Source of the DNA: Litorivicinus lipolyticus | Lineage (GTDB): Bacteria > Pseudomonadota > Gammaproteobacteria > Pseudomonadales > Litorivicinaceae | DNA: 64,000 nucleotides | Direction: 5' to 3' | NCBI RefSeq assembly: GCF_009650135.1 | Contig: NZ_CP045871.1 | Coordinates: 1,116,001-1,180,000, forward strand | In this document: positions 18,359-27,613 of the stretch, in pieces | Layout of the letters: each line of letters opens with the position of its first letter | Position numbering within the stretch: the first letter of the stretch is position 1 | The notes under the pieces: model-generated | What the model was told of the DNA's origin: nothing | What the model saw: the letters and a program-made list of their open reading frames with translations, nothing else | The model's database searches: none | Program-made: the position numbers and the translations under genes

Positions 18359-19325
18359 TGGCAAGGTCGTGGTCTTGATGGCCGCCTACAACGTTGCTGA
18401 GTTTATCAACGAGGCCATCGAATCGGTGCTGAGGCAGTCATATGGTCACTTTGAGCTGCACATATTCGACGATGGCAGCCGCGATGACACCTTGAGCTTA
18501 GCGGCGGCCTATACCGACCCTCGTGTCCAGATTCATCATTGGCCCGGGCATGCCAATAAAGGCAAGGCGAGCTGCCTGAACTACCTCATGGAACACACAC
18601 AATGCGACTATTATATGATGATGGACGCGGACGACACGGCGCATCCGCGCCGGATTGAACTGAATATCCAGGCCGCACAAGCCGACCCCGAACGGGTGCT
18701 GGTGATGTCCGGTCACGAACTGATCGTGGGGGCGCAGCGAATGGCCCCAAACGGGCACTTTTATGCGGCGTCCGAGGTTAAACAGATATTTAAAAACTGC
18801 CGCATGCCGGCGCATGATCCGACCATGTTTTTCAGGGCGGACATCGGGCGGGAGCTGGGGTTTGATGAGGAACAACGGTTGGGGCAAGGCGTGGATTTCT
18901 GTCAACGATTATCCGAGCGCGGCGCGGTTCACGTGCTGCCGGACGTCTTGTATCACTACCGAATTAATCCTGGATCGATTACGCATCGTCAATCGAGCGC
19001 GAAAACCGAGTTCGTTTATCGGGTGGTTGCAAAGGCGGCCGAGCGTCGCGGACACCCGATTCCTACGCGTGAACAGTTCGAAAATGACAATCGCCGCTGG
19101 TTGAACGACGACAACAACCTGGCCGGTCACTTCCTCGAAAGTGTGCGCTATCAAATGGCAACGGGGCAGGTCGCAGGGGCCTGGCGCACCGTGGTGCAGT
19201 CGTTGCAGCTGATGCCGTGCCGTCGTCGTTCCACGTACAAGGCATCGGCTGGATTTTTGATTGGTTTGGTGACCGCTGGCTGGTGGCACGGTCGCGCCAA
19301 TGCAAACCGGGGTGCCGCGTCCTGA
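18351..19325 (+). CDS. Family-2 glycosyltransferase
   Basis: This 324-residue GT2 enzyme starts at ATG 18351, overlapping the flippase stop. Motifs are VVLMAAYNVAEFINEAIES, IFDDGSRDDT (nucleotide-sugar site), MMMDADDTAHPRR (DXD, metal) and GQGVDFCQRLSERG. It should add one sugar of the repeat unit in the cytoplasm. The donor is not predictable. A longer frame opening at 18171 exists but lies inside the flippase gene and is rejected as start. Confidence 0.88.
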   Translation: MSDGKVVVLMAAYNVAEFINEAIESVLRQSYGHFELHIFDDGSRDDTLSLAAAYTDPRVQIHHWPGHANKGKASCLNYLMEHTQCDYYMMMDADDTAHPRRIELNIQAAQADPERVLVMSGHELIVGAQRMAPNGHFYAASEVKQIFKNCRMPAHDPTMFFRADIGRELGFDEEQRLGQGVDFCQRLSERGAVHVLPDVLYHYRINPGSITHRQSSAKTEFVYRVVAKAAERRGHPIPTREQFENDNRRWLNDDNNLAGHFLESVRYQMATGQVAGAWRTVVQSLQLMPCRRRSTYKASAGFLIGLVTAGWWHGRANANRGAAS

Positions 19326-19368
19326 TCCTGTTAATGGGTCCTTCTTTCATCGGTTTGATGAGGTACGC

Positions 19369-20670
19369 ATGAGCTTTGCGGTCTTTGGTGTCTTTTTGCT
19401 ATTGGTTTTGTTTGGTTCACTGCGCTGGCTGGTACCGACGCTGGTCGCCTTCGCGGTATTGGTGCCGTTCACCGAGGGGCTGGTGGTCGCAGGCATCGAT
19501 CTAAAATACATCCGCCTGTTGTCGCTGGCCGGTTTAGTGCGGCTGATCGCGATGGGTCGCTTTAGCCTGGAACTCAACCAGGTAGACCGTGTTTACCTGT
19601 TTTGGGTGTTGTCAGGATTCGCCGTTTTTATGCTCGCGAATTTAAATGGAAGCTCGTTCGTATACCGGGCGGGGATGGCGTTTGATGGCTTGGTCTTGTG
19701 GGCCTTGGCACGCTGGGCTCTCAATGCCGATTGGTACGGAGTCGCAGTACGCGCGTTTACGGTCGCCTTAGTGTTGGTCTCGATCAGCGTTGCGGCGGAA
19801 TTGTATTCCGGGTCGAACGTACTCGGCGCTATCGGCCAGCCGGACGCCCTGTGGCGTGACGGCAAGGCGCGCTTGTACGCGGCGTTTGATCACCCGATTT
19901 TGATGGGGTCATTTTTTGCCGCGGTGCTGCCCTTGGTGCTCGGGCTGTGGGTGACGCAAAAAATATCCAAGATCAGCGCTCTGGTCGCCGGCGCGTTGAC
20001 CGTGATGATAGTGCTGTCCACGAGCTCATCCGGTCCGATTGCAGCGATGGCGGTGGGCGTACTGGCGTTTGCCGGCTTCAAGTTAAAGTCCTGGGTGTAC
20101 CCCGGCCTGATCGCGCTGGTGCTAATTGCGGGCGTATTGCATTTTTTGGTGATGGAGCAGTCAGTGTGGCTGCTGCTGGGTCGGCTGGACCTAACCGGCT
20201 CCTCGACCGGCTATCACCGCTACTGGTTGATCGAGCAGACCGTCAATCACTTTAATGAGTGGTTTTTGGTTGGAACACGCGACATCTCGCATTGGAATGT
20301 GTGGGCTAACGACGTCACCTCTATGTACGTGCTACAGGCCATCACCGGTGGGTTGGTCGTTTTGGTCGCGTTCTTTTGGATGTGCTGGAAACTCTTTGTG
20401 CGGTTAGAAAACACCGAGTCCGTTGATCCAATCGCGTTGCCGCCGGTGCTGCAGTGGGGGCTGTTCTGTTCGTTTCTGACGCAACTGGCGTCGTTCATGA
20501 GTGTGGCGTATTGGGGCCAAACACTGGTGTTGTTTGGCTTTTGGGTCGCCCTGTATTCGTCGCTGCCTCGTCAGCGAACCGCGCAACCCCAGCAACAGTC
20601 GCGGCCGGCGGTGGTCGGATCGTCGCCTAAGTTCCAGCGCCCCGCGGTGTCACCGAGGTCGCTGGGCTAA
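19369..20670 (+). CDS. O-antigen polymerase/ligase-like membrane protein (Wzy type)
   Basis: This 433-residue protein has about ten to twelve membrane helices and a larger extracytoplasmic loop before a conserved-looking segment (DLTGSSTGYHRYWLIEQTVNHF). That is the layout of the Wzy/WaaL O-antigen ligase family. It is the only polymerase candidate in the locus. ATG 19369 is supported by GAGGT seven bases upstream; the frame also opens at 19300, inside the upstream gene. It converges with the acyltransferase at 20667, with a 4-bp overlap. Whether it polymerises repeats or ligates glycan to protein cannot be settled here. Confidence 0.8.
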   Translation: MSFAVFGVFLLLVLFGSLRWLVPTLVAFAVLVPFTEGLVVAGIDLKYIRLLSLAGLVRLIAMGRFSLELNQVDRVYLFWVLSGFAVFMLANLNGSSFVYRAGMAFDGLVLWALARWALNADWYGVAVRAFTVALVLVSISVAAELYSGSNVLGAIGQPDALWRDGKARLYAAFDHPILMGSFFAAVLPLVLGLWVTQKISKISALVAGALTVMIVLSTSSSGPIAAMAVGVLAFAGFKLKSWVYPGLIALVLIAGVLHFLVMEQSVWLLLGRLDLTGSSTGYHRYWLIEQTVNHFNEWFLVGTRDISHWNVWANDVTSMYVLQAITGGLVVLVAFFWMCWKLFVRLENTESVDPIALPPVLQWGLFCSFLTQLASFMSVAYWGQTLVLFGFWVALYSSLPRQRTAQPQQQSRPAVVGSSPKFQRPAVSPRSLG

Positions 20671-21707
20671 CTAGGACGGCCCCGAAGCCATCGGTCCATC
20701 GGGCGTTCCAGCATCCGGTAACTGGCGATGCCCACCGCGGTGCAAAAAACGCTGGCCGTCAGTATAAAAAGTAGCGCTTGAACGGTTGAGTCAGTCGGGG
20801 TAACAATCAATCTCCAAAGCTCCCGGTACAGCCCAAGCGCCAGAATATGGGTCAAGTAAAGCGAGTACGACGCGTTACCCAGCAACAGTGGCAGGCGCAT
20901 AAAGCGAACGGGTCGAGTGCGTTCTAGTGCTAACACGCCGAGCACGATCAGCGCAGCCGGGATCCCGCGTGCCACGAAGCGCAGATCATTAATCCCGTCG
21001 AGTTGGGGCAGCAGTGCCATGCCGAGGGCGCCGGCGCCGATCATGGCCCACGCCACAGTAGGCGTGCCGATCATCGAGTCCTTGCGCAGAAACCATTTTC
21101 CGATGAGCACGCCGAACAAGAATTCGAGCATCACATTGTGGGTAAAGGTCACGACGACCGCGTGCGTTGAGTGGCTAACACGTCCGAGTAATACCAGGGA
21201 GATAATAATGCCGGCGATGATGAACGCCCTTGATCGCGTCAGCAGCGCCAGCGCGAATAGTGCGTAAAAGAACATTTCATAGTTGAGCGTCCAGCCCGGA
21301 ACCAGGATCGGTGAGATTTGACCGGGAAAGGCGAGGCTGTAGTGGGGAATGAACAGTAGGGACATTGCGATGGTGGTGGCATCGATCTGGGTGGTCTTGA
21401 ACAAGGTAGGCACCAGCCACACCAGTGCGCACACGACCAGGGTGACCAGCCAGTAAATCGGCGCAACTCGAATTAAGCGGTTTTTTAAGAACTGAAGCGC
21501 TGGCTGCGGTCGCAAATCAGTGATGTAGTACATGATGAAACCGCTAAGCACGAAGAACAGATCGACACCGCTGGGCCCAATTCGGTAGTCCGAAAGCTGG
21601 GCGCCGTAGGCATCGATTTGGCCGATGGCATGGTGGTACACGACCATCATTGCGGCGATGGCGCGCAAGTATTGCAATGAGGCTAGGGTTTGCGGTTGCG
21701 ATGCCAT
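20667..21707 (-). CDS. Acyltransferase-3 family membrane protein
   Basis: This 346-residue protein has about ten membrane helices with typical OafA/YrhL family motifs. They are LQYLRAIAAMMVVYHHA near the N terminus (the catalytic His region), GVDLFFVLSGFIMYY, and YSLYLTHILALGLYR near the end. It probably acetylates sugars or other envelope substrates. It is transcribed against the eps operon and diverges from the DUF1800 gene, with about 150 bp between the starts. A second family member is at 27594, so the polymer may carry two acyl modifications. Confidence 0.88.
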   Translation of the reverse strand: MASQPQTLASLQYLRAIAAMMVVYHHAIGQIDAYGAQLSDYRIGPSGVDLFFVLSGFIMYYITDLRPQPALQFLKNRLIRVAPIYWLVTLVVCALVWLVPTLFKTTQIDATTIAMSLLFIPHYSLAFPGQISPILVPGWTLNYEMFFYALFALALLTRSRAFIIAGIIISLVLLGRVSHSTHAVVVTFTHNVMLEFLFGVLIGKWFLRKDSMIGTPTVAWAMIGAGALGMALLPQLDGINDLRFVARGIPAALIVLGVLALERTRPVRFMRLPLLLGNASYSLYLTHILALGLYRELWRLIVTPTDSTVQALLFILTASVFCTAVGIASYRMLERPMDRWLRGRPS

Positions 21708-21858
21708 GCGTAGGGGTTCCTTGTGGCGTCGGGTACTGCGTGATCTTGAGTCGTCATCCTAGTCGAGCGCAGGCCGTCTCGGTACGTCGCTTGGTCGGTA
21801 ATGGTGATCTGAACAGCGGTACAAGGTGGTGGGTAGCCATTGGCGTCATGATTCGTGG

Positions 21859-23856
21859 ATGACTGCTGTTCGATATTTGCTCTCTCTATTGCTGATCCTT
21901 GCATGGGTGGCCCGGCCGGGTATTGCCGGCGCCGCGCCGTCGGCATTGCTTGCGGTCGAAATGACGGCCTGGGAGTCGGCGTATGCCCAGCGCAAGTCCG
22001 GTTTCGACCCCTCGCCGCGCGAAGTCCGCGAGTGGACCGGTCAATCGAGGCAAGCATGGGTTGACCATGTCATGGCCAACCTCAATCCCGCGGCGACCAT
22101 CCAAGCGCCGACCTGGACGGGACTGGCCGTCAGACACTGGGGGCATGGCGACCTGACCTCTAGCGACCGATCGAGCTTTGGAAAAGCGCGCCAAGCTGAG
22201 GTGCAAGCCCTTCGTGGATGGTGGTTTCAACAAATGTCATCGACCCGCTCGCCGCTTGCGGAGCGGATGGTGTTGTTATGGCACAACGCCTTTGTCGTGG
22301 CTTTTTCGGGCATGCGAAATCGTTCAGATGCGCTGTGGCAGCATCATCAAACCCTGCGGCAGCACGCGGTCGGGAACTACCGGGAGCTGCTCGGGGCGAT
22401 GATTCGAGACCCGGCGCTGCTGATCTACCTCGACAACACCGCCAACACGGCGAAAAAGCCCAACGAGAATTTCGCCCGCGAGCTATTTGAAATATTCACC
22501 CTAGGGGACGGGCACTACACCGAACACGACATTCGTGAGGCTGCCCGGGCGCTGTCCGGTTGGCACGTCTCCCGATTCGGCCCGCTGCGTTTTGAGGTCA
22601 ACCCCAGGGCCACGGACCACTACGGCAAGACAATTTTCAACCGGAAGGGCCGTTTCGACGGTGACGATCTAGTCGAGCTGATATTGAGTCAACCGGCCAG
22701 TGCTGAGCATCTGGTTAAACAACTTTGGAATGAGTTCGTCTCGAACGAGACGCCAGACCCCGATTTTGTAGCCCACCTATCCGGTGTCTTGGTATCTAGC
22801 GACTACGCGATCCGGCCGGTGCTAAAGGCGCTGCTGTCGTCGGAGTCCTTTTGGGATCCGCGTTGGGTGGGCACCAGTGTAAAGCCGCCTGTGGAACTGA
22901 TTGTGGGGGCGCTGCGGTCGTCTCAGCGCCCGCTCATGACCACACAGCAGGCCACACAGTTGTCAGCCAAGATGGGCCAGGTGCTGTTTGATCCGCCCAA
23001 TGTGAGCGGCTGGGGCTACGGGGAGTATTGGCTGGAACCCTCGTTGCTGGTCGAGCGCGACAGGGCGCTTGATGGTATCGCCGAGGGCACAATGAGCATG
23101 TCCGGCCGTATGGCCATGCAAGCGCCAGCCACGATCGCGACTCGGCCGCTTCAGGCCGGGACAACCCCGGAACTGCTGACTCGGGAATTGGTCTTGAGTT
23201 ACTTCACCCCAGCGCGCGATGGCCAGCGCTTAGTCGTCGACGCAATTTTTGATGGGCTGGTATTCCAGGGCCGACGGTGGGATTTTTTTGGTGTGTCATT
23301 TGGGCAGGATAAAAACGGTGAGTACCTAATGACGATCACCCGCGATCGCTGCCGGCCGGCGTGTTTGTCGGTTTGGCCGATCGATGCTCGGGATCGAGGA
23401 CTGAAGAACTTTACCCGCTTCTATTTGAGTGGCCGTGGCTCGGGCATGATGGAGGCGTTGCCGGCCGACGATTCAGCGCTAGTCAAGGCCCTGCTTAACA
23501 CCGCGCCGGCGGTGCTGGCGCGTGTGCTCCAGAGCCCTCGTATGCGAACGGACGAGCAAAAACTCCAATGGAGCCTGCGCATGCAGGGGTTGCTAACGCA
23601 GGTCCAGGCGCGGTTTGGTGACCAGGCGATCCCGGTCCGCGAAACGGGTGAGGGTCTATGGCTTGAACCGCCGATTAAGACGGCCGGCCCGATCCAGCCG
23701 GCGGATTCCGTCGCCAGCTCCGGTGAATGGAGCGCACGGGCGCGTGAGTTGGGCCTGGCGTCCGACCTATCCGGCTGGATGTTGAGCACCGGCTCGACGT
23801 CGGCCATCCAGCAGTGGGCTATGGTGATTCGACACCCAGCTTTCCAAATCAAATAA
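21859..23856 (+). CDS. DUF1800 family secreted protein
   Basis: This 665-residue protein has a signal peptide (about 1-24). It contains the signature DUF1800 motifs LLWHNAFVV, PNENFARELFEIFTLGDGHYTEHDIREAARALSGW and a catalytic-like TDHYGKTIF segment. The family's biochemical function is not established; members are usually paired with a DUF1501 protein, as here (21 bp gap). The C-terminal 200 residues are unlike typical members and could be a separate domain. ATG 21859 is used because the signal peptide begins there; an 11-residue longer form from 21826 is possible. Its location inside the EPS locus hints at a surface or matrix role. Confidence 0.85.
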   Translation: MTAVRYLLSLLLILAWVARPGIAGAAPSALLAVEMTAWESAYAQRKSGFDPSPREVREWTGQSRQAWVDHVMANLNPAATIQAPTWTGLAVRHWGHGDLTSSDRSSFGKARQAEVQALRGWWFQQMSSTRSPLAERMVLLWHNAFVVAFSGMRNRSDALWQHHQTLRQHAVGNYRELLGAMIRDPALLIYLDNTANTAKKPNENFARELFEIFTLGDGHYTEHDIREAARALSGWHVSRFGPLRFEVNPRATDHYGKTIFNRKGRFDGDDLVELILSQPASAEHLVKQLWNEFVSNETPDPDFVAHLSGVLVSSDYAIRPVLKALLSSESFWDPRWVGTSVKPPVELIVGALRSSQRPLMTTQQATQLSAKMGQVLFDPPNVSGWGYGEYWLEPSLLVERDRALDGIAEGTMSMSGRMAMQAPATIATRPLQAGTTPELLTRELVLSYFTPARDGQRLVVDAIFDGLVFQGRRWDFFGVSFGQDKNGEYLMTITRDRCRPACLSVWPIDARDRGLKNFTRFYLSGRGSGMMEALPADDSALVKALLNTAPAVLARVLQSPRMRTDEQKLQWSLRMQGLLTQVQARFGDQAIPVRETGEGLWLEPPIKTAGPIQPADSVASSGEWSARARELGLASDLSGWMLSTGSTSAIQQWAMVIRHPAFQIK

Positions 23857-23877
23857 CCGAGTCTGAGCGGAGTGAAC

Positions 23878-25053
23878 ATGGACCGTCGGGGTTTAATCAA
23901 GGCACTGATCGCGGCTGGGCTGGTCAGCCCAACGGCGCTTCAGGCTGCACTGCGAACGGATTTTAAGTACCTGGTGTTAGTCGAGTTGACCGGCGCAAAT
24001 GATGGCCTCAATACGCTGGCGCCTTTTGAGTCGGATGCCTACCACCGTCTTCGGCCGACTTTGAAACTTGCAACCGACCAAATTATCCGAGTCGGCGAAA
24101 GCCCGATCGTCGGACCCTTGGGCTTGAACGTTGAACTGGCCAAACTGGTGGACGAAGGCTGGGGCCAGGACATCGCGGTGGTCATGGGGCTTGGCTACCC
24201 GGCGCCCAATCGTTCCCACTTTTCATCGATTGCGTTGTGGGAAACCGGCGGTGATGGCTTGCAGGTACGTAATCGAGGCTGGGTGACCGATACGCTGGAG
24301 CGCCTGTACCCAGGTCAGCAGCGCATCCATGGCGTGACGCTCAGTCAATCGATGGGCTTGTTTAAAAGTGGGCGGGGCGTTTACACCAGCATCGCTAACC
24401 TGAATCAGCTCAAAGGCTACCAACCGGCCTCGATGGAGGCGACCAGTAACCCGTTGCTTCAGCTAATGGCCCAGCGCCGCTCGGATCTGAGTTTGGCCTC
24501 GCGTACGATTCGTGAAACGCTGGAAAGTTACGGCGCAAGCCGCCTGCCATTGCAACCGCGCTATAACCCCCTGGGCAACCAACTACGCGACGTAATGAGA
24601 ATCATCGGCGCAGAGTTGCCGATTCCGGTACTGCACCTTCAGCATGGGTCGTACGACACCCATAAGTCGCAGAAATACCGTCATCGGAGCCTATTGCGAG
24701 ACCTTGGGGAGAACCTGTCGTTGTTCAGTCGAGGCTTAAAGCAGATGGGGCGGTGGGATGACGTGTTGGTCGTGACTTATTGCGAATTTGGGCGCCGCGC
24801 ACTCGAGAACGCAAACGGCGGCACCGACCACGGCACGGCGAACACGCATTTTGTTATGGGGGGGCGCGTCAACCCCGGGGTGTATGGCCGCCACCCGTCG
24901 CTGACCGAATTGGTCAATTCGGATATGCAGCACACATTGGATTATCGCGGTCTGTACGACCGGATATGCACGCAGTGGTTCGAAGATCCGCTTGAACGCT
25001 GGCAACCCTATCGAGAGCCGGATCTATCGGGTTTGATTCGGGCCCGTTCATAA
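23878..25053 (+). CDS. DUF1501 family Tat-exported protein
   Basis: This 391-residue protein starts with a twin-arginine leader (MDRRGLIKALIAAGL). It then shows the DUF1501 core, with VLVELTGANDGLNTLAPF near the N terminus, HFSSIALWETG, and VVTYCEFGRRALENANGGTDHGTANTHFVMGG toward the C terminus. This fold resembles alkaline-phosphatase/sulfatase-like metalloenzymes. GAGCGG sits upstream of ATG 23878. It pairs with the DUF1800 gene, as in many genomes, but the joint function is unknown. A periplasmic polysaccharide-modifying role is only an inference from location. Confidence 0.88.
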   Translation: MDRRGLIKALIAAGLVSPTALQAALRTDFKYLVLVELTGANDGLNTLAPFESDAYHRLRPTLKLATDQIIRVGESPIVGPLGLNVELAKLVDEGWGQDIAVVMGLGYPAPNRSHFSSIALWETGGDGLQVRNRGWVTDTLERLYPGQQRIHGVTLSQSMGLFKSGRGVYTSIANLNQLKGYQPASMEATSNPLLQLMAQRRSDLSLASRTIRETLESYGASRLPLQPRYNPLGNQLRDVMRIIGAELPIPVLHLQHGSYDTHKSQKYRHRSLLRDLGENLSLFSRGLKQMGRWDDVLVVTYCEFGRRALENANGGTDHGTANTHFVMGGRVNPGVYGRHPSLTELVNSDMQHTLDYRGLYDRICTQWFEDPLERWQPYREPDLSGLIRARS

Positions 25054-25150
25054 CTCGCACCTGATTAGCACCATGGGGCTGGGTACAACGGCGGCCCGGT
25101 GGTGCATTCGACTAGGCTTTACCCCGTAACTTCGGAAGGAAAACGACGAC

Positions 25151-25987
25151 ATGTTCAGTGCCATTGTACCCGCGTATAACGAAGCCCGAGTCATCGGCCG
25201 CTGCCTAGAGACGCTGTCCGCAGCGGCGGTAAAGCTCGGTGGCGACATTGTGGTGGTGTGCAACGGTTGCAGCGACGACACCGCGTCGGTCGCGTCGCAC
25301 TACCCCCGGGTGCGAGTCCTGGTCACCGATATTCCATCAAAAGTACAGGCACTCAACCTTGGCGAGTCCGAGGTCTCGAGCTTTCCGCGGTTGTATTTCG
25401 ATGCCGATTTGCAAATGACCACCGACGCAATCGTGGCGCTGGTCGAGCGCATGAGCTGTACTTCGGCGCTGTTGGTGGCGCCAAAAATGACCATGGATTT
25501 GTCGCGTTGCTCGTGGGTGTCCCGTCAGTACCATCAGTTTTGGTCGGCCTTGCCGGCGTACGCCAAGCGAATGGGCGGGGTCTATGGGCTGACCGAGCAG
25601 GGGCGCGGATACTTTGATCAGTTTCCAGAGGTCACCGGGGATGACGCCTATGTGCGATCGCTATTTTCAGCGGATCAGGTGGATATTCCGGCGGACATCG
25701 AGTTCCTGTGCGAGCCGCCAACGAACCTTCGCGACTTGCTTCAGGTCAGAACTCGAATCGTCCGCGGTGGCAACCAGCTTGAAGCGCAATACGGCGCGTC
25801 CCCTGAGGTCCCCACCAACGGCTTGGGCGATGTTATTGCACGGGTGGCGCGGCATCCCTCTGAGCTACTGGCAGCGGCGTGCTTTGTGTCGGTGACGCTA
25901 TGGGTTAAATACCGGGTCAACCGCCAGCGCGGCCGCGGACACGCGCTTACATGGGAACGTGACCATTCAAGCCGGGTCAGCGGGTAG
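25151..25987 (+). CDS. Family-2 glycosyltransferase
   Basis: This 278-residue GT2 enzyme has FSAIVPAYNEARVIGRCLETL, VVVCNGCSDDT and LYFDADLQM (DXD). A possible membrane-associated helix lies near residues 238-255 (ELLAAACFVSVTLWVKY). It begins with ATG 25151 preceded by GGAAGG. Its stop overlaps the GTG start of the Alg14-like gene, so the three genes to 26909 form a coupled set. It should add a sugar to the repeat unit; donor unknown. Confidence 0.87.
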   Translation: MFSAIVPAYNEARVIGRCLETLSAAAVKLGGDIVVVCNGCSDDTASVASHYPRVRVLVTDIPSKVQALNLGESEVSSFPRLYFDADLQMTTDAIVALVERMSCTSALLVAPKMTMDLSRCSWVSRQYHQFWSALPAYAKRMGGVYGLTEQGRGYFDQFPEVTGDDAYVRSLFSADQVDIPADIEFLCEPPTNLRDLLQVRTRIVRGGNQLEAQYGASPEVPTNGLGDVIARVARHPSELLAAACFVSVTLWVKYRVNRQRGRGHALTWERDHSSRVSG

Positions 25988-26430
25988 TGCGCGTACTGTT
26001 GGTGTCGTCGTCGGGCGGTCATTGGGTCGAGCTGATGCGGACACGCCAAGCCTTTGCTGGCCATCAGGTGCTGTTCGCGTCGACTGAACGTGCCTATGCA
26101 GCTGACAATCCAGACGCCGCCTTTTATTACCTGCCCGATGCGTCACGCTGGAGCAAGTTTCGTCTAGCCGTTCAAGCGCTGGCCTGTGCCTGGTTGATCC
26201 TTCGTACCCGTCCGGATGTTGTGGTCACAACGGGTGCCTCGGCAGGTTTTTTCTGTCTGGTGTTCGCCAAGGCACTGCGCAAACGCACGGTGTGGTTGGA
26301 CAGCATCGCCAACTGCAGCGAAATCTCGATGAGCGGCCGCAAGGCGCAGCCCTATGCCGATCTGTACTTGACCCAGTGGCCGGAGCTGGTCGAAAGCAAT
26401 GGGCCAAGCTTTCACGGGGCGCTGCTGTGA
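25987..26430 (+). CDS. Alg14-like glycosyltransferase subunit (PssD/CpsF type)
   Basis: This 147-residue protein resembles the membrane-anchor half of a split GT-B glycosyltransferase. It shows the glycine-rich start LLVSSSGGHWVELM, a hydrophobic helix at about 60-72 (AVQALACAWLILR) and the motif VVVTTGASAGFFC. The GTG start overlaps the previous stop and its own stop overlaps the Alg13-like GTG start. The two subunits would together form one enzyme transferring a nucleotide-activated sugar to the lipid-linked intermediate. Confidence 0.87.
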   Translation: MRVLLVSSSGGHWVELMRTRQAFAGHQVLFASTERAYAADNPDAAFYYLPDASRWSKFRLAVQALACAWLILRTRPDVVVTTGASAGFFCLVFAKALRKRTVWLDSIANCSEISMSGRKAQPYADLYLTQWPELVESNGPSFHGALL

Positions 26431-26909
26431 TTTTTTTAACCGTAGGCTCGCAGTTGCCATTCGATCGTTTGGTCATCGCCGCGGATCAGTGGGCCGCCCA
26501 ACACCCCGACACGCCGGTGATCGCCCAGGTTGGCCAAACGGATTACCAACCCCGTGCCTTAAACGTGATCGACACACTGAGTCCGAGTGACTACCTCGCC
26601 ACCGTGCGTGAGTCATCATTGGTCTTGAGTCACGTCGGCATGGGCACCATCATCAACTGCTTGAACGAGTCCACACCCATGGTGTTACTGCCGAGGTCGT
26701 CCGCTTTGGCGGAAACGCGAAATGAGCATCAAGTCCATACCGCCGAAAAGCTTAATCGCTTTGCGCTGATGAACGTGGTGTGGGATGCGGACGACCTTGG
26801 TAACACGATCGATCGTTTGTTGAGCGCGCCGTCGGCGTGCATGAAAGAAACTATCGAGGTTGATGCGGCGCTGTTGAATAGGCTGCGCAACTTCGTTGAC
26901 CAAACCTAG
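26427..26909 (+). CDS. Alg13-like glycosyltransferase subunit (PssE/CpsG type)
   Basis: This 160-residue catalytic half of the split glycosyltransferase starts IFLTVGSQLPFDRLVIAAD. It includes LVLSHVGMGTIINCL, the donor-binding segment of GT28-like enzymes, and PMVLLPRSSALAETRNEHQ. The GTG at 26427 overlaps the Alg14-like stop by 4 bp; the longer frame from 26292 lies inside the upstream gene and is not the start. The pair probably acts as a single GT-B enzyme in repeat-unit assembly. Confidence 0.87.
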   Translation: MIFLTVGSQLPFDRLVIAADQWAAQHPDTPVIAQVGQTDYQPRALNVIDTLSPSDYLATVRESSLVLSHVGMGTIINCLNESTPMVLLPRSSALAETRNEHQVHTAEKLNRFALMNVVWDADDLGNTIDRLLSAPSACMKETIEVDAALLNRLRNFVDQT

Positions 26910-26971
26910 CCGAGCGCGTGGATCCGGCCACGGCGTACGGACCGATAACGCGATTAACACAGAGGCCGACC

Positions 26972-27613
26972 ATGTTTACGAAAAATGCGCACCATTACTT
27001 ACCGCCCGTTGCGTTCGATATCGCTAGAAAGCTGCGCGGGTACGATGCCCCGAACGTTTTGTTCGACAGCGACGACCGGGTCTTCAAGGATGCCGTCGCA
27101 GATTCGAACGTCTACGGGGAATACGGCTGCGGCAAGTCAACGACCTGGGTGTTAGCCAACACCTCGGCTCAGATCATTGCAGTAGATACCTCCAAAGAGT
27201 GGGTGGAAGTGGTCAAAAACAGCAATGCGAGCCACCGTGATCGACTCACCATTGGTCACGCGGATGTCGGTGATGTGGGTATGTGGGGCCGACCTTTGAC
27301 CTACGAGCGCAAAGACTCATTTTCCCACTACACCGATTACCTGTGGCGCCAGGCCCTAACGCCGGATCTGGTGCTGGTGGATGGCAGATTCCGGGTTTGC
27401 TGCTTTTTGACCAGCCTCAAGTTCGCCCCAGCGGGCACTAAAATTATTTTCGATGACTACATTAACCGCCCGCACTACCACTTCGTCGAAAACTACGCCA
27501 AGCGGTCCCTGGTGTGTGGTCGACAGTGCCTGTTTATCGTGCCACCAAAAAATGGCATCGATATGGACGCGCTGGACAAAGATATTGATGGGTTCAGATA
27601 CGTGATGGACTAG
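26972..27613 (+). CDS. Methyltransferase-like protein of the EPS operon
   Basis: This 213-residue protein has the features of a class I SAM-dependent methyltransferase. YGEYGCGKSTTWVLA is a motif-I-like loop (about 48-62), IIAVDTSKEWVE is the acidic motif II, and DLVLVDGRFRVCCFL is the motif IV region. FDDYINRPHYHFVENY follows. Similar proteins occur in polysaccharide clusters, but substrate and even activity are not proven by sequence. ATG 26972 has AGAGG upstream and is preferred to the 18-codon longer frame. The 3' end overlaps the convergent acyltransferase by 20 bp. Confidence 0.6.
   Translation: MFTKNAHHYLPPVAFDIARKLRGYDAPNVLFDSDDRVFKDAVADSNVYGEYGCGKSTTWVLANTSAQIIAVDTSKEWVEVVKNSNASHRDRLTIGHADVGDVGMWGRPLTYERKDSFSHYTDYLWRQALTPDLVLVDGRFRVCCFLTSLKFAPAGTKIIFDDYINRPHYHFVENYAKRSLVCGRQCLFIVPPKNGIDMDALDKDIDGFRYVMD

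Noticed and set aside
21830-21845. Sigma-54-like sequence before the DUF1800 gene
   Set aside because: GG/GC spacing fits, but the -24 element is poor and the start would fall only about 4 nt before the ATG.
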